Assembly (NCBI GenBank): GCA_016858145.1
Contig: JAEHOE010000013.1
Coordinates: 682,001-746,000 of the forward strand
DNA from: Edaphochlamys debaryana
Lineage: Eukaryota; Chlorophyta; Chlorophyceae; Chlamydomonadales
DNA: 64,000 bases
Direction: 5' to 3'
Shown here: positions 21,378 through 33,884 of the stretch, one piece after another
Layout of the letters: every line of letters starts with the position of its first letter
Position numbering within the stretch: the stretch's first letter is position 1
Notes under the pieces: model-generated
What the model saw: only the letters and a program-made list of their open reading frames with translations
Told to the model about the DNA's origin: nothing
Databases searched by the model: none
Program-made: the position numbers and the translations under genes

Positions 21378-24358
21378 ATGCCTCCTAAGGGGGGCAACGG
21401 CACGATAGCGACGCGGACACGGTCGCACTACCGCCGGAAGGAGGTCGCCAGCTTGCAGCGCGACCAGCAGGAGCTCGCGTTCGGTAGAAAGCGAGCATCT
21501 TCTCGGCCTGTTACTCGAAGGGCCGTCCGCCAAGGGGTCCGACGACGCAGGACCGTGGTGGCCTCGGATTCCACTGATGAGGACTCCAGCACCGCACAGC
21601 GGCGCCACGACGCCAGCAGCGACGGCGGGAGTAGCGACGACGAGTCGAACAGCGGCTCGGACGACTCGGCCTCTGCTGAAGAACAGGCCAGCAGCGAGGG
21701 CGAGGGCAGCGAGGGCGAGGGCAGCGACGGCGGCCGAAGTTCCTCCGGACATGCCACGAGCACGAGCGATGGCAGCCACGAGTCCGACGCCAGCACGAGC
21801 GGAAGCGGCAGCGATGCGGACAGCGACAGCGTGATAGGCCGACGCTCTCGCCGCAACCGCGCCGTGTCAACGCGCCTGCTGAGCGACCAATTCGTTTGGG
21901 ATTCCCGGCCAGGCCAGCGGCATGCCGCCTCGGGCTCCCGCCGCCCATCCGCTCGGACTGCCGCGGCCCGCGCCACCCCAACCCCCGCCTCAGATCGTGC
22001 TGCTGCACCCCGTACCGCCACCGACCCCCCCGGCCGCTCCGCGGCAGCAGCCCGCGCAGCCGCGGCGGCGGGGCCTCACGCGGGCGAGGCCCCGGCGGCC
22101 GCCCGCGGCCGCCGCACGCCCCGCGTCGCCCGCGCCTCGGCGCAACCGCCCAGCGGGGCCGGGGCCGCCGCCGCTGGGGCCGCACCCACAGGTGCCGGAG
22201 CGCCCATCCGCCGGCCAGGCTCCGGCGCCCGCGGCGGCAGGGGCGGTCGGGGCGGCGGAGGTGGTGGAGGTACCGCGGCGGCGGCCGTCAGTGACAGCGA
22301 CAGCGATGTGGTGATCGTGGAGGAGCGGGGCCCGGGGGCGGCTGCGGAGGACAAAGACGTGGCGGAGGTGCCGCCGGCCAAGCGCGCGCGGCTGGGGTCG
22401 CCGACGGGGGCTGCCGCTGGCGGCGGCGGCGGCGGAGCCAAGGCAGCGGCGGCGGCGGACTCGGCGGATGAGGATCTGGATGATGACGAGGATCTGCGGA
22501 TCGTGGGGGTGGTGGGCCAGGTGGGGGTGGCACCGTGGGGGCCATGTGTGAGGGGTCGGGGGAGGCAAGGGGCCGATTGGGCGGCCGTGGGGGCTATGGA
22601 GCTTGCAGTTCCGGGGCCGGGGAGCTGCAGGCAGTCGGTGGGCAGCGGGTGGCCGTGGCTGCCAGCCGTTGCGGGAGCAGCGTTCCTGGGGATATGGCCA
22701 GGCGGCCAGGGGCAAGTCGTGGAGGCAGCTGGCAGGGTTTCGAGGACGGCGACGCTTTGCTCGTGCTGGAAGGACGGGCCCTTTCTCAATCGTCAACTCC
22801 CCCCACACACAGGTGGCCATGGTCGACCTGCCCCACCCCCGCCCCGACTGCGCCGCGCAACGCTTCAACGCCGCCGCCGCGGCCGCCTCCAACGCCGCAC
22901 ACTGCCCTCAGGTCAGTGCGACCGTTGGTGGCTGGCATGGACGTGTGCTGTGGGCGTTGACAGTCCACAGGGGCATAGTCCACAGGGGCGAGTCATGTGA
23001 TTCCGCCTCCTGGTATACCGCTGATGGCTGATCCCCCTGAAGCCCCTCCCCTCTGCAACCGCGCTCCGCTCAACCGCCCCCTCCCCCATCTCCACCCCAG
23101 TGCTACTGCTATGTGTGCGACGTGAAGGCCTCTGAGTGCCAGTTCTGGGGAACAGGTGGGTAAAGAGGGGGTGGAGATTGTGGTCACAGACGGGGAACGA
23201 GACACGCCCAACCAATGTCCGGAGACTGCGGACAAAGGCAGCTGCAACGGCCGCCCCTCGCCCTGCCGGGTCGCCTCAAGCTCTCCCTGGTTGCGCTTGC
23301 GTGTCTGGTCGAGGCCCTGGGGCCGTCCTAGCTCGGGATGCGACCCCTGCCACCGCCCACCGCCCTCAGGCGCCCGCCAGCGAGACCACTCCAACGCCCG
23401 CCCCAGCCCCGCCTGGACCCACCTGCGCCTGGCAGCTCGGCGCGGCGACAAGCGGCAGCTGAGAAAGGAGTTCAGCGGGCAGGGGCCGCCGTCGGAGCCG
23501 CCGCCGCCGCCGCGGCCAGCGCCGCCGCCGCCGCGGCCAGCGCCGCCGCCGCCGATGCGGTGGCCGGCGTCGCTGCTGGCGGCGGGGCCGCCGCCGGGTG
23601 GCAGGCCGCCGTCGGGCCCAACGGCCACGGATGCGGCGATGGCGGAGTTGTTACGTCAGCTGAATGTCGCACAAACTCAGGCGGAGGCCATGACGGACAT
23701 GCTGCGCTCGTACGGCACGGCGGGCCGTACGGCAGGGCGGCCGGCGGCGCCGCCAGTGCAGCAGCAGCAGCAGCGCGCTGGCGGCAACGGCGGTGCTTCC
23801 GGTAGCCGCAGCGGCGGCGGCGGCGGCGGCGGCAGCGTTGAGGACACTGATATCTTCCTGGCGGCGCTTGCGCGGATGCTGACGGAGACGACGCCACCGC
23901 CGCCGCCGCCGCAGCGGCAACCGGTCAACGCTGCCGGTGGCGATGGGCGGCGCTGGGGCGCTCTGGGCTCGGGTGCCGTCAACGGCGGCGGCGGCGGAGG
24001 AGGAGGAGGAGGGGGCAGTGGAGGTGGTGGAGGCGGCAGCGGAGGCCTGACGCGGCCGGTTGGCGGCGCTGGACTGCGTGGCAGCCTTTGGACCGCAGGC
24101 GTGGGGGCGCAGCCGCAACCAGCCGTGGGGCAGCCGCCGAGGCAGCCGCAGGCGCCGGCTCCGCAGCAGCGCCCGCCTCCACAATCGGACCGGAACCGGA
24201 ATTCGGATCGGGATCGGGACCGGACTGGACCGGACCGGGGCGGTGACGGCATCCTCCGGACCGACGCCCAGTCGCGGCAGCGGGAGGACTCTCTCCTGGC
24301 TCACCTGCTGAGGGTGGAGCGGGGGGCGACAGCGCGCGAGCGGGAGCAGCAGCAGCAA

Positions 24359-24390
<32 letters not shown>

Positions 24391-25315
24391 GCTGCGGCTG
24401 GGCCTGGGCCGGCCAGCTCAACCGTCCCAGGCCCAACCGCGGCCACCTGCGCCGCCGCCGCCGCCGCAGGCGGCGGCCGAAGCGCCGCCGCGGTACGGGC
24501 GCCAGCGCTTGGTCTGGCAGCGGGGCCAGGGGGACCAGTCTACCGACGGCACGGCCTCCCCCCCGCAGGAGCAGCAGCAGCAACCGCAGGCCCAGGCCCA
24601 GGCCCAGGCGCTTCGGGCCCAGTCGGTGCCCCTACAGGCCCAGTCGCTTGAGATGCTGCTGGCGGCCCCGACGCAGCCGCCGCGACGCAGCCTCGTGTGG
24701 CGGCGGTCCGAAGACGGTGAGCGGCAGGGGCAGGGGCAGGGGGAGCGTCAGGCGCAGGGGCAGCCGCAGCAAACGGCCCAGGCACAGCCCGCAGGGCAGG
24801 CCGGGCCCTCAAGGGCCCAAGCGGGGCCCAGCTCGGGCCCAAGGGCCTCTGCTGCCTCGGCCGTTGTATCCAGGGCTCCAGCTTCAGCCGCAGGGGCAGC
24901 CCAGGTGGGGTCCAGGCAGGCAGCACATGCCTCCTCAGCGGGCCATTCCACGGCGCCGACGGCTCTGATGCCGGCCGCCCTCTTCCCTGGGCCAGGGATG
25001 AGGCTGCTGGCGGCGGCGCCCGTGCAGCTGGTTCCAGCGGCGCTGGCGCCCGCCGGCGTGATGTTGGTGGGGGGGTCACAGGGCGTGCCGGCGGGGCCGG
25101 CGGCGGCGGCGGGGGCGGGAGCGAGGGGTGCGGCGCAGCCGGCGGCGTCGGGCGCGTCGTCCCTGACGGGGGGCGGCAGCACGGGATCTGCCCTGACTCA
25201 GCTGCAGCTGCAGAGTCAGCAGCAGGCGGCGGCGGCGGCGGCGGCGGCGGCGTCAACGGTTGTGCAGTGGCTGGCGCCAGCCGTGCCCGTGCCCGTGGTG
25301 TTTCCGTACCGCTAG
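21378..25315 (+). CDS. RPM1-interacting-protein-13-like Cys-rich domain in a long low-complexity protein
   Basis: Four exons: 21378-22520, 22813-22911, 23101-23155 and 23370-25315, 1,080 residues. The N-terminal 370 residues are basic, then Ser/Asp/Glu-rich, then Ala/Gly/Arg-rich, with acidic runs DSDSDVVIVEE and DEDLDDDEDLRIVG. The central block, split over exons 1-4, reads DLRIVGVVGQ, VDLPHPRPDC, HCPQCYCYVCD and CQFWG, then W-x-LRLAARR. This order (IVG, PH-R-x-C, HC-x2-CYCYVCD, W) matches the domain in plant RPM1-interacting protein 13 homologues, from family memory. The C-terminal 600 residues are Gln-, Pro- and Gly-rich, including a long poly-Gln near 24345. Such a protein is likely nuclear, perhaps regulatory; the role is unknown. 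The ATG has in-frame coding immediately after it. TGTAA lies at 25841. Confidence 0.75.
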
Positions 25316-25840
25316 CGTCAAGCGGTGGGGTTGGGGTGGGCGGTTGGCGTGAGGTTAGAAGTTCAGGGTCGCAGAGGTATCGGGCCCGGGCGGGCCACTG
25401 GAGCGGACTCGGGCTGACTGGCGTGAGTCGCGTAAATAGCGGCAGCCGGAAAGGCAAGCAGAGTTGAGCGGTGCAATTGGAGCGGCGGTTCTTGCAAGCA
25501 TATGCATCATTCCTTTGGGATCAGCAGCTGATACTCCAACTACTTCATGCAGGGTGAAGCTATTGCTGTTATGCGCGGGGCTGCTGTGACAAGCGGGGCG
25601 CCCCCATGGGGGCGGAAAAGGGCTGATCAGGGATGATTTTGGTCCATCGAGCTTAGAGCAAGTGCACCGTGTCGCGACTGCCCTCAGAGAATTGTGCAAG
25701 GCTGGCTAGCAACACACCCTGACTGAGTACGCGCGTGGAGGTTGAGCTCCCAGACATGTCGCCGGCATGTTGGAGCGTGGTCGCTCGATACCTGCTGTGA
25801 AAATCCAATGCAGCATGCAAGGGCATAATGGTTAGTGTAT

Positions 25841-25845
25841 TGTAA
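25841..25845 (+). terminator. Candidate poly(A) signal TGTAA
   Basis: TGTAA is the usual polyadenylation signal in chlamydomonad nuclear genes. This one lies about 525 nt after the stop at 25315, a plausible 3' UTR length. It is a five-base match, so chance is possible. Confidence 0.4.
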
Positions 25846-28678
25846 GAAGCCGGGTTGAGGAAAAGTTTGACGGAGTGGCTGGGGCTGGCGGCACGCGATA
25901 AGGGTGGGGGTGGAACCCAGAGGTCAAGGCCACCCACTGGCAGGGGTGAGGGGGCCGGCGCTGGAAAGGGCTGGAGCAAGATGGCGGGGTGGCCTCTAGC
26001 CCACCCGGCCGCCTCCAGGCACTATCTGGCGTCGTAGTTGGCGCAGTTGGGTGCGGACGGCCCAAAGGGCCCACAGGAGGCTGCGCACCTCCTGGCTGAG
26101 GCTTAGGGTCACGACGTGGGCCATGTACGAGGGGTAGAGAGTCGGAGAGAGCGAGCGTGCCAGTGGCTTTACATAGGCAGGGCGGCCCCGCCGGGGCAGG
26201 CATGCGTGGCCCCCGATCGACAGGTAGCAGTGTGTCACTCGTCCCCCCCCCGAGCATTATGGACTTTGAGCAGAAACATTGAATTGGTTTCTCGTTCCAA
26301 CTGTGGGGCCTGCAAGAGTGCCGGCGATCCGTGCCGTGTCCCCGCCGCGCCTCCGTCTGCGCGACTACAGGGCCCCGCCCGCCCGCCCGTCTGAGGTAGG
26401 GCCGGCGCGATCGCGGCAGCGCTGCGACGAGGACGTCGCGTCCTGACGGGGCGCACACTTCCCCACACTTGGCGACGCTTCAGCTCGAGTCGCTGCGGGC
26501 CGCAGCGACTTGGGCTGCCGCGTGCGCGACGGTGCCTCTCAGACCTCAGAGCATCGCGCAGCGCGCTCAGCCGCGACCGTGACCGGGGAAATGTGCAAAC
26601 ACACATTCTCCGCGACGGCAGAAATGCCGCCCTCGCGAGCTCGTGTACATCAGGCCTTCGATGAGTTGTCTTTACGTTGAGCTAAGCGTCGGCTACGGTG
26701 GCTAGAGACTGCTGGAGACTAGAGTCGGCGAGTCGGCATGTCGTCGGGCGAAGACATGCGAAGCTGCGAGCGACCCACCCGCCCTCCCCCACCTCCACCA
26801 TCGAAAGCGGGTGGAACCACGCCTCTAACATCTGCCGTGGATGCCTCTCCCGTTTCTCATCCCGCGCACCAAGCCATGTTGCGGCCAGCAGCATTGTGAA
26901 CTTTGGGCAAAAACTTTGATTCCGTTTCTTGTCCCACACGTCCCCGCCCTCGTTTGCGGATGCGACAGAGGACCCACCCGCCCTCCCCAACCTCCCCGTT
27001 GTTGAGGCCCGCTGCACTACGCCCCGTTGTCTTACAAGCCCTGCCCCCCTTCTGCCTCTCAACTCGACACGCTCACCCTCGCGCACCCCCAACTCTTCTC
27101 CCTCACTTAAAGCCTCTGTCTCCTAACAAACCCCAAAGCCCGAAGGGCCCGAACGCTTCTTGCCGAGGGGGGGGGATTTACCTATGCTGAAACACTAAGC
27201 CTATGTCGTTCTCGGAGCCGGCCAGGGGGTAGGTACGGTGGGAGGAAGTCTAGGCCCTACGGTGAATCGGACTCCCTGCACGGAATGTAGGCCGGTAGCG
27301 CAAGGCGTGGATGCATCTGTGGAGTCGTCGGTGGCCGTAGACGGTGCCGTACGCCGCCGGAATGCACACGCCGCAAACCCACACCGCGCAGAGATGAAGA
27401 TGAAGATGGAAACCCAACTTTAATGCCTGCCTCCCGTCGTCCCCACAAGGCTCGGCGGTGCCGGGCCAGAAGCCAAGTCGTCAACGTTAGGCGCCGCCGC
27501 AAGGCCGAGGGGCTCAGAGGAACAACATACAAGGCAGCAAACGCTCGTGGCCACATCGCAGGGCGTGGCCGTGGCCGTTGCAGAAGCTACGGTGTGTCAC
27601 ATGCTTACATTATGCTCTTCCGCACCGTGTGTGGAAACGAAGGGCCGCGAGCGGTCGACGTGAAGCCGTGGCCCCTTTGCGCTGCCTACCTTCCTGCCTC
27701 GTTACCCCCTCCTGCCCCCGCATACATCGCCTCGCGTCAGGCCCTGCACATGCGCCCGTGAGGCGGCGGCATCCGCCAGAACCTGTCAGTGCCTCCCACG
27801 GGTGAGTTGCTTCCGCGTCGAGAAGGAACGGGAGGCGCCCGGTGTGTGCGCGACCGCGCAACCGTAGCTACGTTGCCCCGACTACGTTGCCGCGTACCCC
27901 CGCGAGAACCGGCGCCGGTCCCTACGCCCACGTCCGGATACAACAACTTGCAACACCCATCGGTTCTATACGCCAGCAACTGGGGTGGAGTCCCTTGCGG
28001 AACAAAACGCGCCGGGCGGAACATGGCCTGAACGTTCACCTTCCCTGACCACAGCTCCTCCACACAAGCCCAGTCTTCTATCTGGTTGCATAGCCCTCAC
28101 GTCGCAAAGGTTGCGAGCAACTCCGAGCTCCCCCGGGCGGGTCTCGCTCCCTACTCACGGACGACAGACTCAGTTGAATGCAGCCTATATTATGCATTCG
28201 CCCGGTAGGAAGTTCACTTAGCTCCTAGCCGCACGTGCACGACTCGATTGCACAGGCAGCACACTGGCGCCCGTACTGTGCTGCGGTTGGTCTGGGAAAC
28301 GCGTATATAGCGGCATTTTGAGTCGGCGTCGCCAGTACTAGCACTCTATAGAGTCGCCTATCCCGCACTAGGTGAGGCGACCCGCTGTCGACAAGGCCGA
28401 GCGGCCCCGCCCCACATGCCGCGAGCGCCCAGCTCCGCCTGTTCCCTTTCGCCCTTACAGGTGGCTTGACGTCTCGCGGCCGCCTTGCTTTTGGTCTCGG
28501 CCGTATCGAGCGGTAAGCGACGCTGAGTAGGTCATACATACTTTGAACCGCGATCCTGCGTGGCGGACTTGACAACGGCGCGACGATGTTGGTGTGCAAG
28601 GCAAAATTACTGCAGGCTCAAGGCGCCCGCGCGACCCCGCGCAGGTTTTAGGCGCGTTCGGAAGAGGAGCTCACACAA
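25846..28678. other. Spacer upstream of the periplasmic-binding-protein gene
   Basis: No splice-joined coding sequence is visible. Several opposing short frames occur, none with a recognisable motif. The diverged repeat pair at 26253 and 26890 lies here. The right end must include the promoter and 5' UTR of the gene starting at 28679; a TATA-like gtatatagcgg at about 28303 is about 375 bp before that ATG. Confidence 0.4.
26253..26935. repeat. Pair of diverged 46-bp repeats
   Basis: The 46 bases from 26253 (agcattatggactttgagca...) and from 26890 (agcattgtgaactttgggca...) agree at 36 positions without gaps by hand count. Both sit just before a short G/C-rich tract and in similar context. They may be remnants of one old dispersed element. 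Confidence 0.6.
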
Positions 28679-31600
28679 ATGGCCTCCGGCCGGATCGCCC
28701 TCGCCACGGCAGCGGCCTTGCTGCTTGCGCTTGCTCCTGGTGAGCGTCCACTAGTACTGGAGGGTGGAAGGGAGAGGCGAAGAGGGTGGGCGGCAGCCAA
28801 CGTTGCGCCTTGTGAATGTGCCAACGTTGCGCCACTAAGTCGTCGTCGCGGGCTGTGGCGGGTGCGACTGACGGAGGAACGCCAAGCTGTAGTGCGTGCG
28901 TCGGCGAACGGGTTTTGGGAGCTCCGGTTCTCACTCGCCAACTGGCTCGGCCGCCCGCCCACTCCCTTCTGCACCCCCGACCTGCCCCGACTGCAGCGGT
29001 GCTCGCTCAGCCCGAGGGTCTCAAGGTGAGCCCCCTCCATGATGCCCGTCACTAGACCAGGCTGCCTTTCGTCAGTGTGGTCCCTCACATGGGATAGATC
29101 AGGACGACGCGGGATGTGCAGTCATACTTGCAGCACGTGCACGCGCCCGGGGTATGCGCACGGGAACAAACCCGCCTCGGTTATCCCAGCCCCGTGCCAC
29201 CGCCCCCGCCTCGATATGTCCGAACGCCTCGCCGCTGGTCACCACAACTGTTATGCCGCACAGCCGTGTGTGTCTCTAAGTGCGATGGCGCGGGCTCCCA
29301 CCGTGAGAACCGTTTCCGCACCCGCCAGCATCCCCCAGCAAGCGAGCCCCCCCGCCTGCCCGCCCACTGCTTTCCCCTCAACCTCCCCTTCCCTGAACGT
29401 CTGCCCCCACTCCCCCCAGATTGGTGTCGTACATGGCCCCCTTGGTGACTCCAGCGGCGTTGCGCTGGCCGTGTCAACGGTCAACGGTGCCATGATGGCG
29501 GCCAACGACCGGGGCTACAAGATCGCGCTCAAGAACGGTACGTACGAGCCCTGCCGTACGGCATTGGATCGCATCATATCAGCAGGGCACGGGGACGAGA
29601 GCCGTTCGGCGTGTACGATAGTTTTGTACGGTGATCCGACACGCGATGAGGCGGTCGGGGCCACCAGGGTCAGAGCGATGGAGTGAGCGGGGTGCGCGCG
29701 GCTGAGCAGCGGGGTACGGGAGAGCCGTCGTACGTGCGATGGCACGCCACATCAGCGCTTCCACCCTCCCTCCCACGCACTGTCCCTCGCACTGCCCCCC
29801 ATACAGTCGAGGGCGGCTGCGGCAATGTATCGGAGGTCGTCACGGACCTCGTGAAGACTCACAAGGTGCGCGGGCAGTCTGTAGACGCACGTGCGGCCAG
29901 AATACGCATGTGTGGCGATGCCACCGCACACATGGTTGGGCCAACGATTCCAGAACGGCCAGCTTCCCGCAAATACATGCTCAAACGCGCCCCTCGTCCC
30001 TGCCTGTGGCCGGATGCAGGTCGCCGCCATCATCGGCACCTTCTGCTCTGGGTGCGTCCGCCGGGGGCAAGAGGGGGGGGGCGCGGAAGCGATGGGGAAC
30101 GGGGTGGGGTGGTTGCGGGGCCGGCGAGCTAGGCTGCCGGATGGAGTCGCCGGCAGATGTAGGCCTTTCAAGGCCACGCACCCAAGCCGTACACGAGCAC
30201 TCGAGCAGGCGCGCTTCAGTGGCTTCACCACGTTGCCCGCCGCATGCATGCATGACGCGCGCTTCCCCGAATCCGTCTCCGGCGGCCCTTCCGGGCCCAC
30301 TGGCCGCATTCCTGATGGCCCGGCCCTCCCCCCTACGTCCCGTACGCCTCTCGCCCACAGCGCCCTGATTGCCGCCGGCGACACCATCGCCGCCCTCAAG
30401 GTACGTACGGCGCCGTGCTGTACGGCACACCCGCCACCTCCAGACTAGAGTCGGGATCTGGACCTCGAGATCTCCATGCGCTTCCCTCCTCTTCAGCCCT
30501 CCTTATGCTGCCCCCCCAAACCACCTCCGACGCAGGTCCCCGTCATCACCACCTTCTCTGGCGCCAAGGGCGTGGCCCAGCTGGGACCCTACGTGCACCG
30601 CACCACCATCGTCGGGGTGAGCCCATCCCTCGCGGCCGTGCTGTGCATGCCCTGCAGGATGCCGCCGACCCACCACCCTTGCTGCACCCCTTCAGCCCAG
30701 GCCCTGATCTCTCCTTTTAAGTGTTTCGCCCCGTTGTAACTGACAGCATGCGTCCCAGGCATCACCCAGTGCACAGTACCTCTTGTTACACCATTACCCT
30801 CCTTCCCAACCCGTTCAACATGCCCTCCTTGCACCCATCGCCCCCGCAGGACGCGCCCCAGATTGCCCTCATGAAGCCCGCCGCTCAGGAGTACAAGAAG
30901 GTGGCCTTCATCTACGACGACCAGCTCATCTCGGTAAGGGGGGAGGAAGCAAGGGCAACCCAGGACGAAGGGGGTAGAGGAGGGGGACGGGGGTAGGTGA
31001 GTCAAGGGGAGGGGGATGAGGGGGGGCTCTGTCTATCCCAACGGGCAATGGTGGTGGGGTTTGGGGAGGAGTGCACCACGGGGGTCCTGCAGGGGCAAAC
31101 AGAGGGGGGCATACAGCACGGTCAGGCAGTTGACGGCGGTGTGCATGCGTGCACGCTCCATGACCTGCCTAACGCCCATGCATTCTCGCCCCTTCCCACT
31201 GCCGCCGCCTGCAGACTGACTTCTACGCGGTCGCCATCAAGGGTGAGAGCCTGGGCAGGGCAGGGCAGGGCCCAGAGCTGCATGCCGGCCCAAGGCAACC
31301 CCACCCATGCGTCCGTGCGCAGCACCCCAAGCAGCACCGACGCACAGTTCCAATCCATCCCGCTCATCTCCTCCTCCCCCTGTCACCCTGAACTAACCCC
31401 CTGACCCGGTTGCACATTGCCTTTACCCCCCTCCCAGTCTTTGAGGAGAACGGCGGCACCGCCACCATCTCGATCCAGATCAAGCTGGATGGCACCATTG
31501 ATGAGTACAAGGCCGCCGTCAAGGAGGTGCGTACGGCAGCACGGGCCGTACTGCAGTACGATACAACGACCTATGGATCCTGTGAAGCAAGGAAGCTAGG

Positions 31601-33648
31601 AAGCCGTGCGAAGAAGCACCTCTTACCCCCTCCCCCCCCTCCTCCCCCCTTAGGCCCTGGACTCCAAGCCGGACGCTGTGTACGTGATGACCACCTCGGC
31701 CTTCCCCGACGTGGCCATGACCGAGATCCTCAAGGCAAGCAGCCGTTAGCCGTTAGCCGTTAGCCGTTGGCCGTTGGCCGTTGACTGTTGGCCGTCTTCG
31801 CCGTTGGTGGCCGGGGCCGAGGGCCGGGGTTGGAGTGTGGGGCGCAAGAGGCACGAGATTGTTGGTTGGGAGAGCATGCAAGGCGCGTATGTGGTTTGGC
31901 ACTGCACCGCCGCACGCCGCTCACGAGGCAACTGCGTCCATACGTGCCCTCGCGGTGCCCAATCCTACCCACCCGCCTGCCCACCGCAGGCCATCCGCGC
32001 TGAGGATCCGGCGTTCCCCATCCTGGCCGGCCAGAGTGAGTGGGCCGCTGGTGCTGCGCCGTGCTGGGCCATACCGGTACCACCCCCACAAGCCCACACC
32101 TACCTGCATACCGTGCTGCTAGTCGCACATTTCGATGCTCCCACGGCGTGAATACAGTAGGGTATTGTTGTCGTCAACTGACCCCGCCCCCCGGCCCGTG
32201 CCGCGCAGACCTGAACCCAGGGGTCGTCGAGGCGGCCAAGGTGACGGACGCCGACGGCACCGTCACGGCACCGCTGATCGTGAGCCCCGTGCAGGCGTCC
32301 GTAGACGCGCCGTACAGATGTCGTACGCTTGTCCTGCACGTGTGCAATGCATAAAAGCGTGTGCGGGCGTGGGTTGCGGGCATGGGGCTGAAGTTGGCGC
32401 GGGGGCCAGGCCGGGACTCGGCACGGTCCCAAGGGCTCGCGCTTCCCTCGCTCTTCCCTCGGCAGGCTGGCATCTGGACCTCCTCCGACCTGCCCTTCCC
32501 CAAGGTACGCACCGCACCAAAGCTGTTGCATCCCAAGTGGCACTCGAGGCTAGGGGAAAACGGAAGGCTCAACGGGGACGGCGGGGCGCGCTGGACTCTG
32601 CACTCCCGCCCTGAACCCCGCCCTATGCGCCCCCCCCCTTTCCCCCGCCCTTCCCCCCAGGCCGACGCTCGCTACAAGGAGGCGTTTGGAATCAACATCC
32701 TGCCCTCCCTGAACGGCGGCAACCAGGGTGGGGGGGGGAGCCTGGGGCGGGCGGCCTGGGGCGGGCTGGCCAGACAGACGGATGGGCTGCATGCGGGTTA
32801 GCTGGACACAGGAGTGGCGCATGCGCGGGCGCGGCCGTCTGCCGACCGCTCAACTAACGGTAGCAACGCAGCCTTACAGCTCTCGCTTCATCCTCGTGTC
32901 CAGCACCAACCCATGACCCTCGCTCGCCTGACCCTTCCCTCCCCACCAACCCCGCCCCAACCCCGCCCCGACCCCCGCCCCAACCCCCGCCTCAACCCCG
33001 CCTCAATCTGCGCAGGCCAGACGTACGACGCCGTACACGCCATCATCACTGCCGCCCTGGAGCTGGGCTGGAAGAACGCCACCCCCGGCAAGGTGGGTCC
33101 AACCGGGACCCTTACATGGTCGGCCCTAGCGGGGTACGGGGTGGCGATGGGGGACAAGATGCTCGCGACTCATTGCTGCTCACTTGCTCCTCGGTACAAA
33201 CGGTCGTGACTGCGCATTACGCGACGCTCTTGATGCGAAAGGTTGCGGTCAGGGGTCATCGCGAACACAACCCGATGTCGACATGTCAGCGTCCGTCAAC
33301 CCCCTGCTGTTCCCTCCCGCCCCGTCCGCCCCGCCACTCCGTCACTTCACTCCCCAACCGCGAACCGTGTCCCCGCGCCACCCCGCCGGCAAGAAAGGCG
33401 CAAGCCCCGACTGCTGCGCAGCTCAACGGCATGTGACCCGTCCAAACCCACGCAACCACCCCTCTACCCCTCCCCCCCCGCAGCTCAACGCCAAGATGAG
33501 CTCCCTCTCGTTCTCGTTCAAGCGCTATAGTGGCCTGAAGGGCAAGTTCGACCGCAACGGTGATCTGATTGGAGATCAAGCCCTGTGGGTGTACGGCATT
33601 AACGGCGAGATGACGCCTGCGCCCGCGCCCATTGGCGGCCGCCGTTAA
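28679..33648 (+). CDS. Secreted LivJ-like type-1 periplasmic-binding (ligand-binding) protein
   Basis: Seventeen exons, all in phase: 28679-28739, 28997-29025, 29420-29537, 29807-29865, 30020-30051, 30361-30400, 30536-30616, 30850-30933, 31215-31242, 31438-31526, 31654-31734, 31990-32035, 32209-32279, 32466-32504, 32661-32727, 33016-33092 and 33484-33648, 388 residues. Residues 1-24 are a signal peptide ending AVLA before QPEGLK. The mature part follows the type-1 periplasmic-binding fold: IGVVHGPLGDSSGVALA, then VAAIIGTFCSGALIAAGD, VPVITTFSGAKGVAQLG, KKVAFIYDDQ, KPDAVYVMTTSAF, TYDAVHAIITAALELG, and near the end YSGLKGKFDRNGD. Bacterial relatives bind branched-chain amino acids or amides for ABC importers; eukaryotic relatives are receptor ectodomains. 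No membrane span follows, so it is probably secreted or luminal. The ligand is unknown. Intron 11 starts with GCAAGC. Confidence 0.85.
31741..31793 (+). repeat. GCCGTTG/GCCGTTA heptamer array
   Basis: About seven imperfect 7-bp units (agccgtt, then ggccgtt) begin just after the GC donor of intron 11 of the 28679-33648 gene. Related GGTTGGC units recur at 52549-52593 and 56529-56560. Confidence 0.8.
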
Positions 33649-33884
33649 GCGAACGTGTGGCAGTACATAAGGCTGAGGAGCTCGGAGCTTATGGGGGCGA
33701 GCAGTACAAACCAAGAGTGATGTTGGCAAGCTACTAGGTGTGAAATGGATTTCAGATCGGGTCAAATGAGCAAGATGGGAATAATGCCGACATCCGCTCT
33801 GCTGAGGGGCGGAAGGGGCAGATGCCGTGCCCAATGGGTGTGCCCAGTCCGGACGGAAAGCGGCGCGGTGCAGACGTGATGTGA
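33649..33884. other. Proximal 3' UTR of the 28679-33648 gene
   Basis: Directly follows the TAA stop. There is no TGTAA before the element at 33893, so the mature 3' end probably lies beyond it, near 34493-34528. Confidence 0.4.

Noticed and set aside
28225..28599. 124-codon minus frame upstream of the periplasmic-binding gene
   Set aside because: No recognisable motif, and no in-phase splice continuation found; position suits promoter or 5' flank of the plus-strand gene.
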